Source of the DNA: CAVPOO01 sp963707015
Lineage (GTDB): Bacteria; Pseudomonadota; Gammaproteobacteria; Thiohalobacterales; Thiohalobacteraceae
DNA length: 64,000 nt
NCBI GenBank assembly: GCA_963707015.1
Contig: CAVPOO010000015.1
Location: forward strand, 459,866-523,865
Direction: 5' to 3'
Shown: piece by piece, positions 43,049 to 51,860 of the stretch
Layout: each line of letters opens with the position of its first letter
Position numbering within the stretch: position 1 is the stretch's first letter
Translations under genes and position numbers: made by a program
Notes under the pieces: generated by a model
Told to the model about the DNA's origin: nothing
Database searches by the model: none
What the model saw: the letters and a program-made list of their open reading frames with translations, nothing else

Positions 43049-44032
43049 CTAGCGGGGCTCGATGGCATTCAGGTGCCGTCCCACGGCGAGCCATGACCCC
43101 GCGAGTCCCAGCGTTGCACCCATGAGCAGCAAATTGGCGATCTGATCGAGGTCGAAGGTGCGTAACAGAAAGCTGCTCTGATACAGACCGGCGAGGTATT
43201 CCACGGGATCCGCGATCAGCCAGAAGGACAGCTCCACCAGCATCCACGCCAGTGTGGCGCCAAAGATCCCGTACCAGAGCCCGGTATAGAGAAACGGTCG
43301 CCGGATAAAGGCATCGGTCGCGCCGATCAGCTTGGTGACCTCAATCTCGGAGCGCCGGCTCTGTATGTCCAGCCGAATGGTGTTGCCGACGATCAGCAGG
43401 ACGGCAAGGCCGAGCAGTGCGCCGACTACCAGTATGCCGCGGCGACCGATTTCCATCAGTGCGGTGAAGCGTTGCACCCACTGCAGGTCGAGTTGCGCCA
43501 TGTCGACCTCGGGACGGGCGTGCAATGTCTCGGCCAGTGCCTGGGCGGCGTCGGCACCGCTATAGGCTTCGCTGGGTTTGACGACCAGTACCGCCGGGAG
43601 GGGATTGTCCTCGAGGCTGTTCAGTGCCTCACCGAATCCCGACAGGGCACGGAATTCTTCCAGTGCCTCGCTGCGACGGATGTGTCTGACATCCTGAATC
43701 TGCGGCGAGTTGCGCAATTGCGCGGCAAGTGCGTCGGCTGCCTCGTCGTCGAGGGATTGTTCGAGAAACAGCGAGATCGTGGCGCTGCCGTCCCAGCCGA
43801 TACTGACGCGTTGCAGGTTGTCGAGGAGAACGAGCAGGCCGGTAGGCAGCGCCAGGGCGATGCCGATGACGGCGGCGGTCATCAGGGTCGAGATCGGACT
43901 GCGGTAGAGTCGGCCCAGGCTGGATATCAGAACCTGAGCATTGCAGCGCAGGTAGGCACGCACAGACGTCGGCAGCCAGCGTTGCACCCCGGCTCGCGTC
44001 TGACCGGCCAGCCCGCCGCGCAGCCGGTTCAT
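43049..44032 (-). CDS. ftsX: Cell division protein FtsX
   Basis: FtsX is the membrane half of the FtsEX complex, which activates peptidoglycan amidases at the septum. The 327-residue product has a cytoplasmic N-terminus, a first helix (STLMTAAVIGIALALPTGLL), and a periplasmic domain of about 110 residues. Three further helices follow, with the family segment SRRSEIEVTKLIGATDAFIRRPF before the third. It overlaps ftsE by 4 nt. Confidence 0.95.
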   Translation of the reverse strand: MNRLRGGLAGQTRAGVQRWLPTSVRAYLRCNAQVLISSLGRLYRSPISTLMTAAVIGIALALPTGLLVLLDNLQRVSIGWDGSATISLFLEQSLDDEAADALAAQLRNSPQIQDVRHIRRSEALEEFRALSGFGEALNSLEDNPLPAVLVVKPSEAYSGADAAQALAETLHARPEVDMAQLDLQWVQRFTALMEIGRRGILVVGALLGLAVLLIVGNTIRLDIQSRRSEIEVTKLIGATDAFIRRPFLYTGLWYGIFGATLAWMLVELSFWLIADPVEYLAGLYQSSFLLRTFDLDQIANLLLMGATLGLAGSWLAVGRHLNAIEPR

Positions 44033-44703
44033 GACCGCGTTGCTGCGGCCCCGGGTCGCAGCTGTCCGTGCCGGAGGGTGAGGATGGGGTATGGCAGGCG
44101 CGAGATCAGATCGAGGTCGTGGCTCGCGACCAGCACGGTCACCCCCACCTGATTGAATTGTTCGAACAGCGCCATGATTTCGCGCGACAGCTCCGGGTCC
44201 AGATTGCCCGTCGGCTCATCTGCGAGCAACACAGGTGGCTTGTGTACGACCGCGCGGGCGATACCGACGCGCTGCTGTTCCCCGCCGGACAGGGTCAGGG
44301 GAAAGGCCCGTTCTTTGCCGAGCAGACTCACCTTGTCGAGCGCGGCACGCACCCGACGACCGATCTCGCGGTGACCCAGCCCGGTGATAACCAGCGGCAG
44401 GGCGACGTTATCAAATACCGTACGGTCGAGCAGCAGATGGTGGTCCTGAAAGATAATGCCGAGCTTGCGGCGCAGAAAGGGAATTCTTCGCCGCGGCAGG
44501 CGCGACAGATTTTGTCCATCGATCAGGATCTGTCCACTGCTCGGGCGCTCGATCAGGGCGATCAGCTTGAGCAGGGTGCTCTTGCCCGCCCCCGAATGGC
44601 CGGTCAGGAAGGCCATCTGGCCCCGCTCCAGATGCAGGCTGAGCGCTCTCAGGGCATCGTAGCCACCGGGATAGCGTTTGCTGACGTTGTCGAAACGGAT
44701 CAT
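44029..44703 (-). CDS. ftsE: Cell division ATP-binding protein FtsE
   Basis: The 224-residue ATPase partner of FtsX. Walker A is GHSGAGKSTLLK near residue 36, the signature is LSGGEQQRVGIARAVVHKP near 138, Walker B is VLLADEPTGNLD near 160, and the H-loop is ASHDLDLI near 197. The opening MIRFDNVSKRYPGGYDAL is typical of FtsE. ftsY lies 75 bp upstream, giving the conserved order ftsY-ftsE-ftsX-rpoH on this strand. Confidence 0.96.
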   Translation of the reverse strand: MIRFDNVSKRYPGGYDALRALSLHLERGQMAFLTGHSGAGKSTLLKLIALIERPSSGQILIDGQNLSRLPRRRIPFLRRKLGIIFQDHHLLLDRTVFDNVALPLVITGLGHREIGRRVRAALDKVSLLGKERAFPLTLSGGEQQRVGIARAVVHKPPVLLADEPTGNLDPELSREIMALFEQFNQVGVTVLVASHDLDLISRLPYPILTLRHGQLRPGAAATRS

Positions 44704-44778
44704 GGGTACTGCCAGGCGCTCGGTGCCAGGGGAGAAAGAGACCTTCCACCGACTCCTGTGTCTGCGCCCGCGATCGGA

Positions 44779-45816
44779 TCAGTCTTCTGCAATCTTTCCC
44801 CCTGTCGCCGGCATCTGAGTGTCGAACAGTGCGTCTACGAACTCATCCGCATCGAAAGGCCGGAGGTCCTCTATCCCCTCGCCGACCCCGATAAACCGGA
44901 TGGGTATACCCAGCCGGCTGGCGATGGCGAAGATAATGCCGCCCTTGGCGGTTCCGTCGAGCTTGGTGAGGGTGATACCGGTGAGGCCGACGGCTTCATG
45001 GAACTGCAGGGCCTGGTTCAGGCCGTTCTGCCCGGTTCCGGCATCCAGGACGAGCATCACCTCGTGCGGCGCCCGGCTATCGAGTTTCGCCAGCACACGC
45101 TTGATTTTCTTGAGTTCTTCCATGAGGTTTGACTGGGTATGCAAACGCCCCGCGGTATCTGCAATCAGGACGTCGGCGCCGCGCGTCCGGGCGGACTGCA
45201 GGGCGTCAAAGACCACGGAGGCGGAATCGGCTCCCTGGCGCTGGCTGATCACCGGAATGGCATTACGGTCCCCCCACACCTGCAGCTGTTCGACGGCTGC
45301 CGCACGGAAGGTGTCGCCGGCCGCAAGCATGACCCGCTGCCCCTGATCCTGGAGGCGGCGCGCCAGTTTGCCGATGGTGGTGGTCTTGCCGGCGCCGTTG
45401 ATCCCGATCATCAGGATGACAAAGGGTTTCTCAGCCTGGGCCAGCGACAAGGGAGCCACGCAGGGGGCAAGAATGGCCTTCATATCGGTCTTGAGCGCCC
45501 CAATCAGCGCATCCGCGTCCGCCAGCTGCCGGCGGGCGACGCGCTGGGTGAGATCCTGAATGATGCGTTGCGTTGCCTCGACACCCACATCGGCTATCAG
45601 CAGCTGGGTTTCCAGTTCCTCCAGCAGCTCGTCGTCGATGCGCTTGCGACCGAGAAGCAGGCTGGCGACACCGTCGCTGAGACCGTGGCGGGTCTTGGCG
45701 AGGCCTGCCCGAAGCCGGGAAAAGAGTCCTCTCTTCGAGGATTCCTTTTCGGATTCCTGCACTTCGGGGTTCGGGCCTGCCGGTTTATCGGGTCGAGAGC
45801 GCTTGAAACCAAACAT
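44779..45816 (-). CDS. ftsY: Signal recognition particle receptor FtsY
   Basis: FtsY docks SRP-ribosome complexes at the inner membrane. The 345-residue product has a short charged A domain (residues 1-45, shorter than in E. coli), the N domain, and the SRP-type GTPase G domain. Its G1 is GINGAGKTTTIGKLARRL, with DTFRAAAVEQLQVW, G3 DTAGRLHTQSNLM, G4 TKLDGTAKGG, and the terminal GVGEGIEDLRPFDADEFVDA. It is divergent from the M16 peptidase pair. Confidence 0.97.
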   Translation of the reverse strand: MFGFKRSRPDKPAGPNPEVQESEKESSKRGLFSRLRAGLAKTRHGLSDGVASLLLGRKRIDDELLEELETQLLIADVGVEATQRIIQDLTQRVARRQLADADALIGALKTDMKAILAPCVAPLSLAQAEKPFVILMIGINGAGKTTTIGKLARRLQDQGQRVMLAAGDTFRAAAVEQLQVWGDRNAIPVISQRQGADSASVVFDALQSARTRGADVLIADTAGRLHTQSNLMEELKKIKRVLAKLDSRAPHEVMLVLDAGTGQNGLNQALQFHEAVGLTGITLTKLDGTAKGGIIFAIASRLGIPIRFIGVGEGIEDLRPFDADEFVDALFDTQMPATGGKIAED

Positions 45817-45917
45817 CGTGAGAGAACCGGTTTTTCCGTGATTCGTTAGCAGATTCGTTCGAATGCGACTATCCTACCATTCGCTCTTCAGCAAGGTAAG
45901 AAATCAGTCCGGTGAAA

Positions 45918-47303
45918 ATGAAACGATTGTTTGCGATCGCGCTGCTGCTGTCAGCGGCGGCTGTGCAGGCCACGGATCCGATGGTACACCTGTACCGGCT
46001 CGACAATGGCCTGAAACTGATAGTCAAGGAGGACCACCGTGCCCCGGTGGTCGTGTCCCAGGTCTGGTACAAAGTGGGCTCCAGTTACGAGCACGACGGA
46101 ATAACGGGAGTTTCCCATGTCCTTGAACACATGATGTTCAAGGGAACGAAAAAACATGGTCCAGGCGAGTTTTCCCGCATCATCGCCGAAAATGGTGGCC
46201 AGGAAAACGCCTTTACGAGTCGCGACTACACGGCCTATTTCCAGCGGCTGGAAAAGAGCCGGTTGCCGGTCAGCTTCGAACTGGAGGCAGACCGCATGCG
46301 CAATCTGCGTCTCCAGGAAGATGAGTTTGCCAAGGAGGTTCAGGTGGTTATGGAGGAGCGTCGCCTGCGCACCGAAGACAAGCCCGAGTCGCTGCTGTAC
46401 GAACGCTTCAACGCCGTCGCGTTTCTCAACAGTCCCGCTCGCATCCCGCCCATCGGCTGGATGACGGATCTCGAGAGTCTGCGACTGGACGACCTGCAGC
46501 AGTGGTACGGCAAATGGTACGCGCCCAACAATGCCACGCTGGTCGTCGCGGGTGATGTCGATCCCGACGCGGTCTTCAAGCTGGCCAAGCGCTTCTTTGG
46601 CCCCCTCAAGCCGAGCAAGATCACGCCGGAAAAACCGCGTCGCGAAGTGAAACAGCGCGGACCACGGCGTGAAACGCTGCGGGCACCTGCGGAGGTGGCT
46701 TACCTGCTCCTGGGTTACAAGGTGCCGGTCCTGCTGACCGCCGGTGACGGTGAGGACTGGGAGCCTTATGCCCTGGAGGTGCTGGCTGGCGCGCTGGACG
46801 GCGGCGACAGTGCGCGTCTGACCCGGGAGCTGGTGCGCGGCCAGCAGATTGCTGCCAGCGCCGGGACCGGCTATGACCTCTACGACCGCGCTGAAACACT
46901 GTTGCTGTTGGACGGTGTACCTGCCAACGGGCACACGGTGGCAGAACTCGAGGCGGCGCTGCGTGAGCAGATTCGACGGCTGAGAGAGGAGCCAGTCAGT
47001 GCTGAGGAACTCGCGCGTGTCAAGGCGCAGGTGATTGCCTCGCAGGTGTTCGAACAGGACTCCGTGTTTTATCAGGCGATGCAGATCGGGCAGCTCGAGA
47101 GCATCGGCCTGGACTGGACCATCAAGGACGCGTATCTGGAACGCATCCAGGCGATAAGCAGCGAGCAGGTGCAGGCGGTGGCGCGCAAGTACCTGATCGA
47201 GGACACGCTCACGGTTGGGGTCCTGGAGCCGCTGCCGATGGACGCCGCGGCTGCGGCCGCCACGCGGCGCGCCGCAGCGATGGGAGGTGGCCATGGCCAT
47301 TGA
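45918..47303 (+). CDS. M16 family zinc metallopeptidase (catalytic member)
   Basis: A 461-residue exported M16 peptidase (PqqL/insulinase-like). A signal peptide (KRLFAIALLLSAAAVQA) precedes the catalytic domain. The inverted zinc motif HxxEH is HVLEH at 67-71 and the third ligand is Glu147 in EVQVVMEERR, 76 residues on, as the family requires. A second M16 domain follows. The C-terminus is rich in Ala, Gly and His. ATG 45918 is chosen; GTG 45912 would add two residues. The gene overlaps the next one by 11 nt; the partner lacks the zinc site, so the two probably form a heterodimer in the periplasm. Confidence 0.92.
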   Translation: MKRLFAIALLLSAAAVQATDPMVHLYRLDNGLKLIVKEDHRAPVVVSQVWYKVGSSYEHDGITGVSHVLEHMMFKGTKKHGPGEFSRIIAENGGQENAFTSRDYTAYFQRLEKSRLPVSFELEADRMRNLRLQEDEFAKEVQVVMEERRLRTEDKPESLLYERFNAVAFLNSPARIPPIGWMTDLESLRLDDLQQWYGKWYAPNNATLVVAGDVDPDAVFKLAKRFFGPLKPSKITPEKPRREVKQRGPRRETLRAPAEVAYLLLGYKVPVLLTAGDGEDWEPYALEVLAGALDGGDSARLTRELVRGQQIAASAGTGYDLYDRAETLLLLDGVPANGHTVAELEAALREQIRRLREEPVSAEELARVKAQVIASQVFEQDSVFYQAMQIGQLESIGLDWTIKDAYLERIQAISSEQVQAVARKYLIEDTLTVGVLEPLPMDAAAAAATRRAAAMGGGHGH

Positions 47304-48636
47304 CCCGTCGCTGAAGAGCCATCAAGTGCTTGCGTCGCTGAAGGTATGTCTGCTGGCTGTTTTGTGCGTGGCGGCGTGGCCGGCACCGGCCATGCCGCCT
47401 ATCCAGCACTGGGAGACCGCTAACGGTGCGCGTGTCTACTATGTCCCGGCGCCCGAGCTTCCGATGGTGGATATCCGCATCATATTTGACGCGGGTGGGG
47501 CGCGCGATGGAAAAGCGCCCGGGCTTGCAGCATTGACTAATGCCCTGCTCGATCAGGGCGCAGCCGGTGCCGACGCAAATCGCGTCGCCGAGCGGTTTGA
47601 AGACGTGGGCGCGCAATTGAATACCGGTTCGCTGCGCGACATGGCATGGCTGGGGCTGCGTACCCTGACGGATAGACCGCTGATGGCGCAGGCGGTAACC
47701 GCGTTCACCGATGTTCTGACGCGACCCGATTTCCGATCGGGCGATCTGCAACGGGAGCGTCAGCGCATGCTCGTCGCCCTGCAGTTGCAGCAGCAAAAGC
47801 CGGATGCGGTCGCCGAAAAGGCATTTTACAGGGCGCTCTATGGTAATCACCCCTACGGGTCGCCACCGGAGGGCACCACCGAGAGCGTGTCATCCCTCTC
47901 GCGGGAGGACATTCTGGCCTTCTACCAGCAGTATTATGTGGCACGCAATGCCGTCATCGGGATTGTGGGTGCTGTCGCTCGCGAGGAGGCAGAGAAACTC
48001 GCCGAGGGCATCCTCAAGTCGCTACCGCCAGGCAAGGCGGCCGAGCCGCTGCCGCCGGTCCCGGACCTGAACGCCGCTAACGAGGTCGTTGTTCCCTTTC
48101 CCTCGACCCAGACGCACGTGCTGATGGGGCGGCCCGGCGTCGCCCGTGGTGACCCGGACTACTTCAGTTTGTACGTGGGTAACTACATTTTCGGCGGCGG
48201 CGGTCTGGTATCGCTGCTCAGCAACGAGATCCGCGAAGACCGGGGTCTGTCCTACAGTGTCTACAGTCAATTCGTGCCGATGGCCCGCAAGGGGCCATTC
48301 GAGCTTGGTTTGCAGACACGTAACGATCAGGTGGAAGAGGCGATCAGCGTCGCGCGCGAAACCCTGGCGCGCTATCTCGATGAAGGGCCCAGTGAGAAGG
48401 AGCTGGATGCCGCGAAGAAGCACATCACGGGTGGTTATGCGTTGCGCATAGACAGCAACGGAAAGATTCTCGAATACCTGGGTGCCATCGGTTTCTATCA
48501 TCTCCCGCTCGATTATCTGGAGACCTTTAACGCCCGCATAGAGGCTGTCACGCGCGAGGATGTGAAGGCGGCATTCAGGCGGCGTATTCTTCCGGACCAA
48601 CTGGTTACCGTCGTGGTCGGTGGTGAATCCGAGTAG
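47293..48636 (+). CDS. M16 family peptidase-like protein without zinc site
   Basis: A 447-residue exported protein with a signal peptide ending near APAMPP. The M16 fold is evident from FDAGGARDGKAPGLAALTNA and the substrate-binding region NEIREDRGLSYSVYSQF near residue 315. Where the active member has HxxEH, this one reads LTNAL, so it cannot bind zinc there. This catalytic/non-catalytic pairing resembles other bacterial M16B pairs and mitochondrial processing peptidase. ATG 47293 has GGGAGG upstream inside the previous gene. Confidence 0.92.
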   Translation: MAIDPSLKSHQVLASLKVCLLAVLCVAAWPAPAMPPIQHWETANGARVYYVPAPELPMVDIRIIFDAGGARDGKAPGLAALTNALLDQGAAGADANRVAERFEDVGAQLNTGSLRDMAWLGLRTLTDRPLMAQAVTAFTDVLTRPDFRSGDLQRERQRMLVALQLQQQKPDAVAEKAFYRALYGNHPYGSPPEGTTESVSSLSREDILAFYQQYYVARNAVIGIVGAVAREEAEKLAEGILKSLPPGKAAEPLPPVPDLNAANEVVVPFPSTQTHVLMGRPGVARGDPDYFSLYVGNYIFGGGGLVSLLSNEIREDRGLSYSVYSQFVPMARKGPFELGLQTRNDQVEEAISVARETLARYLDEGPSEKELDAAKKHITGGYALRIDSNGKILEYLGAIGFYHLPLDYLETFNARIEAVTREDVKAAFRRRILPDQLVTVVVGGESE

Positions 48637-48794
48637 TCGTGAAGGCCTTGTTGCGGTGCAGTGAACGCAAAGAGGTGGCATTCCTGCGCTGACTGGTCAA
48701 TAATGCCGGGGCGTGGTGCTGCAGGGAAGCAGTGCACGTTAGGGCTGCTGGCAAGGGATGCCAGCGGTATAAACGTTCATCAAGGAGGATTGCC

Positions 48795-49451
48795 ATGGAT
48801 GGTGTATCATCGGGCCGCTGTGCCCGTCGTCTTGCCTTTGCCCTTGCGGGCTTCTCTTCACTTTCACATGCCCAGGTTCTGATCTCGGAAGTGGTGTATG
48901 ACGCGGCGGGTACCGATGCCGGTAACGTCTTTGTCGAGTTGTACGGCACGCCCGGCACATCGCTGGACAGTTTCCTGCTGCAGGGTATCAATGGCTCGAA
49001 CAGTCTGAGTTACAAGGATGTGTTGCTGGCCGGTGTGATTCCTGCCGACGGCGTGTTCGTGATTGCGGATGATATGGGTGGTGGGACGACGGCTGTCCCC
49101 AATGCCGATCTCATCGCCGATGTGGACTTTCAGAACGGGCCTGACTCGATCCAGCTCAGCGACGGCGTATCGGTTATCGATGCGCTCGGTTACGGTGACT
49201 TTGCGTCGGCGTTCTTTGCCGGGGAAGGCACACCGGCGCCAGCGGCGGCCAATGGTGCCAGTCTGGCAAGGATCTCCGGGCTGCCCGACACAGACGATAA
49301 CCTGAGTGACTTTGAGGTTCTGTTGAATCCGACACCGGGGAGTGTGCCGGTGAGCGCAGTGCCGGTGCCGGCGGCTGCCTGGCTGTTTGCTGCCGGGCTC
49401 GTGATGCTTGCGGTCGGTGCGCGGCGTTCACCGTCGCCGCGCACGGTGTAA
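48795..49451 (+). CDS. Secreted lamin-tail-like protein with VPxPA-CTERM sorting signal
   Basis: A 218-residue exported protein. A signal peptide (RRLAFALAGFSSLSHA) is followed by a lamin-tail-type domain beginning VLISEVVYDAAGTDAGNVFV. The C-terminus has VPVPAAAWLFAAGLVMLAVG followed by a basic cluster ARRS, which is the VPLPA/PEP-CTERM signal recognised by exosortases. Such proteins are sorted to the surface or matrix in EPS-producing Gram-negatives. AAGGAGGAT precedes ATG 48795, a strong ribosome site. An upstream hairpin (GCTGGCA/TGCCAGC, 48747-48765) lies in the leader. No exosortase gene is in the window. Confidence 0.82.
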   Translation: MDGVSSGRCARRLAFALAGFSSLSHAQVLISEVVYDAAGTDAGNVFVELYGTPGTSLDSFLLQGINGSNSLSYKDVLLAGVIPADGVFVIADDMGGGTTAVPNADLIADVDFQNGPDSIQLSDGVSVIDALGYGDFASAFFAGEGTPAPAAANGASLARISGLPDTDDNLSDFEVLLNPTPGSVPVSAVPVPAAAWLFAAGLVMLAVGARRSPSPRTV

Positions 49452-49540
49452 AGGCCATGAGCTGAACCTCAGGGGGTTTGACGGGTCGTCCCAGGGACGG
49501 GAATATGGGCACATGGAGTGGTCCGCGGCCCGTTTTTGTC

Positions 49541-50155
49541 ATGAAGGTGCGTAAGCAACGGCAGCAGTTACGCATCATTGGTGGGCGCTGGCGCGGCCGC
49601 AGACTGGAGTTTGCGAATCTTCCCGGTCTGCGGCCGACGCCGGATCGTGTTCGTGAGACCCTGTTTAACTGGCTGGCACCCGTGATTGCCGGCAGTCGCT
49701 GTCTCGATCTCTTCGCCGGAAGCGGGGCGCTGGGGCTGGAAGCGGCATCCCGCGGAGCGATGAGCGTAACGCTGGTGGAGGCAGACATGGCCGCCACACG
49801 GGTGCTGCGCGAGCAGGTGGAAACCCTGCAGGCCGATCAGGTTGAAGTAGTGAACCAGGATGCACTGCAATTTCTCGCGCAGCCGCGACGAGGCTACGAT
49901 GTTATCTTTCTCGATCCGCCCTTCGGGCGCGATCTGCTTGCGCCCAGCCTGATGGCGATTGACCGGGGTCAGTGGCTGAACGTTGGAGGTCATCTCTATC
50001 TGGAGGCAGCCTGCACCGTCGCGCTGGCCGACATCGAATCGTGGTTGCCCGGCGGCTACGAACTCGTGCGCCGGAAACGGGCCGGACGGGTGGCCTATTA
50101 CCTGGTTCGCCTGCAACGTGCAGGCAAGCGCCTGCCTGCCCTTCACGCGCCGTAG
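49541..50155 (+). CDS. rsmD: 16S rRNA (guanine(966)-N2)-methyltransferase
   Basis: RsmD methylates G966 of 16S rRNA during small-subunit assembly. The 204-residue SAM methyltransferase shows LRIIGGRWRGRRLEF, RPTPDRVRETLFNWL, motif I CLDLFAGSGALGLEAASRG and the catalytic DPPF in VIFLDPPFGRDLL. The start is uncertain. ATG 49541 (MKVRKQRQQ) gives the usual N-terminus; ATG 49505 has a better upstream GGGACGGGA site and would add 12 residues. rsmD beside M16 peptidases and ftsYEX is a conserved gammaproteobacterial neighbourhood. Confidence 0.93.
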   Translation: MKVRKQRQQLRIIGGRWRGRRLEFANLPGLRPTPDRVRETLFNWLAPVIAGSRCLDLFAGSGALGLEAASRGAMSVTLVEADMAATRVLREQVETLQADQVEVVNQDALQFLAQPRRGYDVIFLDPPFGRDLLAPSLMAIDRGQWLNVGGHLYLEAACTVALADIESWLPGGYELVRRKRAGRVAYYLVRLQRAGKRLPALHAP

Positions 50156-50411
50156 CAATCAGGCGCGGCAACCCCCGGCCTGCAGGCTTGCGCGCCCTCA
50201 CTCGCCTGTGGATCGCGCAGGAAACTGGCGTGTGCACGTGCTCGCGTCCTGGCCTGTTTCCCGGACCCCTGCCTTCATCAGCCGGCCCAAATGCGGATAC
50301 GCCGCTGCTGCGCGGCATTTCCCGTGGCATCCGGCGCGCGGGTCCACCCGCATGCCAATTCACCAGCGCTTCGGGTTAGAATCAGGGTGCCGGCGTGACG
50401 AATAGGGAGGG

Positions 50412-50807
50412 ATGGCGATGTACGGCTTTAACGTGGAGGTATCTTGCGGTTTTGACGAGGCTGTCAAACGCGTCACCGATGAGCTCAAGAAAGAAGGTTT
50501 CGGTGTGCTCACCGTGATCGACGTCGCCGCGACATTGAAGGAGAAGCTGGGCATCGACAAGCCACCCTACACGATTCTCGGTGCCTGTAATCCCCAGTTG
50601 GCGAATCAGGCGCTGGAGGCTGAGCCTGACATAGGGTTGTTGCTTCCCTGCAATGTTGTGGTGCGAGAAGCGGAAGGCCGGACAGTCACGGTCGGGTTTA
50701 TGGATCCAGCCGCTGTTCTGAAACTGGTGGAAACTGAACGCATTAACGAGCTGGCGCAAGAGGTTCGCGCGCGCTTGCTGCGAGTCCGGGATGCACTGCT
50801 GCAATAG
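50412..50807 (+). CDS. DUF302 domain-containing protein
   Basis: A 131-residue cytoplasmic protein of the DUF302 family, small alpha/beta proteins of unknown function often seen near metal or redox genes. Typical segments are SCGFDEAVKRVTDELKKEGF, GILTVIDV-like FGVLTVIDVAATLKEKLG and the central LGACNPQLANQALEAEPDIG, followed by LLPCNVVVRE. No signal peptide. AGGGAGGG precedes ATG 50412, and a TAGAAT -10-like element lies at 50377-50382. copA is 1 kb downstream. Confidence 0.9.
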   Translation: MAMYGFNVEVSCGFDEAVKRVTDELKKEGFGVLTVIDVAATLKEKLGIDKPPYTILGACNPQLANQALEAEPDIGLLLPCNVVVREAEGRTVTVGFMDPAAVLKLVETERINELAQEVRARLLRVRDALLQ

Positions 50808-50902
50808 GATGGGGCCAATCGGATGAACGCCATAGCGGTTATTTGCGCGGCCAGCGTCTCGCATGGCCTGACCGTCGCGACGACAGCCCGGGGGAGCGGA
50901 CA

Positions 50903-51238
50903 TTGAATCTGCCGCACCATGCAGGGTTTACCGTCGATGATACAGCAGAGCCGCTTGGAAAACGGGCGCCGGCGATCGACGAAAACGGTAATGCCCTGAG
51001 CGATTTTATGATGATCTTTCCGCGGTTGCGCGAGCAGCCCGAGCCGTGTATCCGCAAGACCATCGACCTGGTACATGGGGTCCTGGCGAGATATCACCAC
51101 GCCGTCGTCTTTGCAGAGTTCAACCTGAAACTGAATCTGCTGTGGGTTTCCATTCGACCCATCACGGGAATCCGGTTCGAGATAGCCGGCGCCGTGCAGG
51201 AAAAGGTGCCGCTTGCCAGGCTGGTGTCACACATCTGA
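50903..51238 (+). CDS. Hypothetical protein (111 residues)
   Basis: I do not recognise this protein. The best start is TTG 50903, which has GGGGGAG 6 nt upstream. The frame is open from 50843, but the upstream part looks non-coding. The product is soluble, mixed alpha/beta, with GKRAPAIDENGNALSDFMMI followed by a His- and hydrophobic-rich core (VLARYHHAVVFAEFNLKLNL). It ends at 51238, seven bases before the stop of a convergent exported-protein gene. It lies 95 bp after the DUF302 gene in the same direction. Confidence 0.6.
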   Translation: MNLPHHAGFTVDDTAEPLGKRAPAIDENGNALSDFMMIFPRLREQPEPCIRKTIDLVHGVLARYHHAVVFAEFNLKLNLLWVSIRPITGIRFEIAGAVQEKVPLARLVSHI

Positions 51239-51244
51239 AAAGGG

Positions 51245-51652
51245 CTAGTTAACGCCCGCGTCGAGATTATTCCATTTAACCCGGTTGTCCTTGTCCGGCG
51301 CCAGGTTCGCGCGTGTCGCAAAGAGTTGCAGGGTAATTTCCGCGACTGCGTTGACGAAGATAGCATCCTGATGCATCGTGCAGTAGGTATCGAGCTGTCG
51401 CATCACCTCGTCGGGGGTTTGGCTGCCAAGAATATTGTAGGTGCTGGCGACAATCTGGTTGAACGCCGAGAAGTATCCGGACAGCCAGGCGACATAGACC
51501 TGCTGGCTGTCTTCGCCGCCGGTTCTGGCCGACAGATAGGCGGAGCAGGAGTCACCCCCGGCCGACAGCACCGCGAAATATCCGTCGATGTCTTTGGCGA
51601 TGCTGTTGCTGCATAGCAGTATCAGCAGCAGCGGCAGGTGTCTTGGCTTCAT
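51245..51652 (-). CDS. Hypothetical periplasmic protein with a Cys pair
   Basis: A 135-residue exported protein with a signal peptide (KPRHLPLLLILLCSNSIA). The mature part is helical with two Cys residues (in DSCSAYLS and DTYCTMH) that could form a disulfide, and a WLSGYFSAFN stretch between them. The pattern loosely resembles Rap1a/HdeA-type small periplasmic proteins, but I cannot assign it with confidence. ATG 51652 is chosen because it places the signal peptide at the N-terminus. It is divergent from copA and convergent with the 111-residue hypothetical gene. Confidence 0.65.
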   Translation of the reverse strand: MKPRHLPLLLILLCSNSIAKDIDGYFAVLSAGGDSCSAYLSARTGGEDSQQVYVAWLSGYFSAFNQIVASTYNILGSQTPDEVMRQLDTYCTMHQDAIFVNAVAEITLQLFATRANLAPDKDNRVKWNNLDAGVN

Positions 51653-51860
51653 GGCGTGGATGGCACTGCGTTGTTCTGTATTTCCCCGATTCCTTGCCCG
51701 TAATCGGCAGTGAGCCGGCAAACTTTGGCAGCGGTGTGTTGGCGGCAGGTGCGGGATGTCCTGTCAGGCACTGCTGTTATACTCTTACTGAGATTCTCTG
51801 CTTCTGGCTGTCGGTATTTTTCCATAGCATCTCCATAGCAACTGATTGCGGGGCCCGCCC

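Noticed and set aside
51822..51840. Direct repeat of CCATAGCA, 11 bp apart, before copA as a regulator site
   Set aside because: The repeat is short, lacks dyad symmetry and does not resemble CueR, CopY or CsoR operators; chance is a sufficient explanation.
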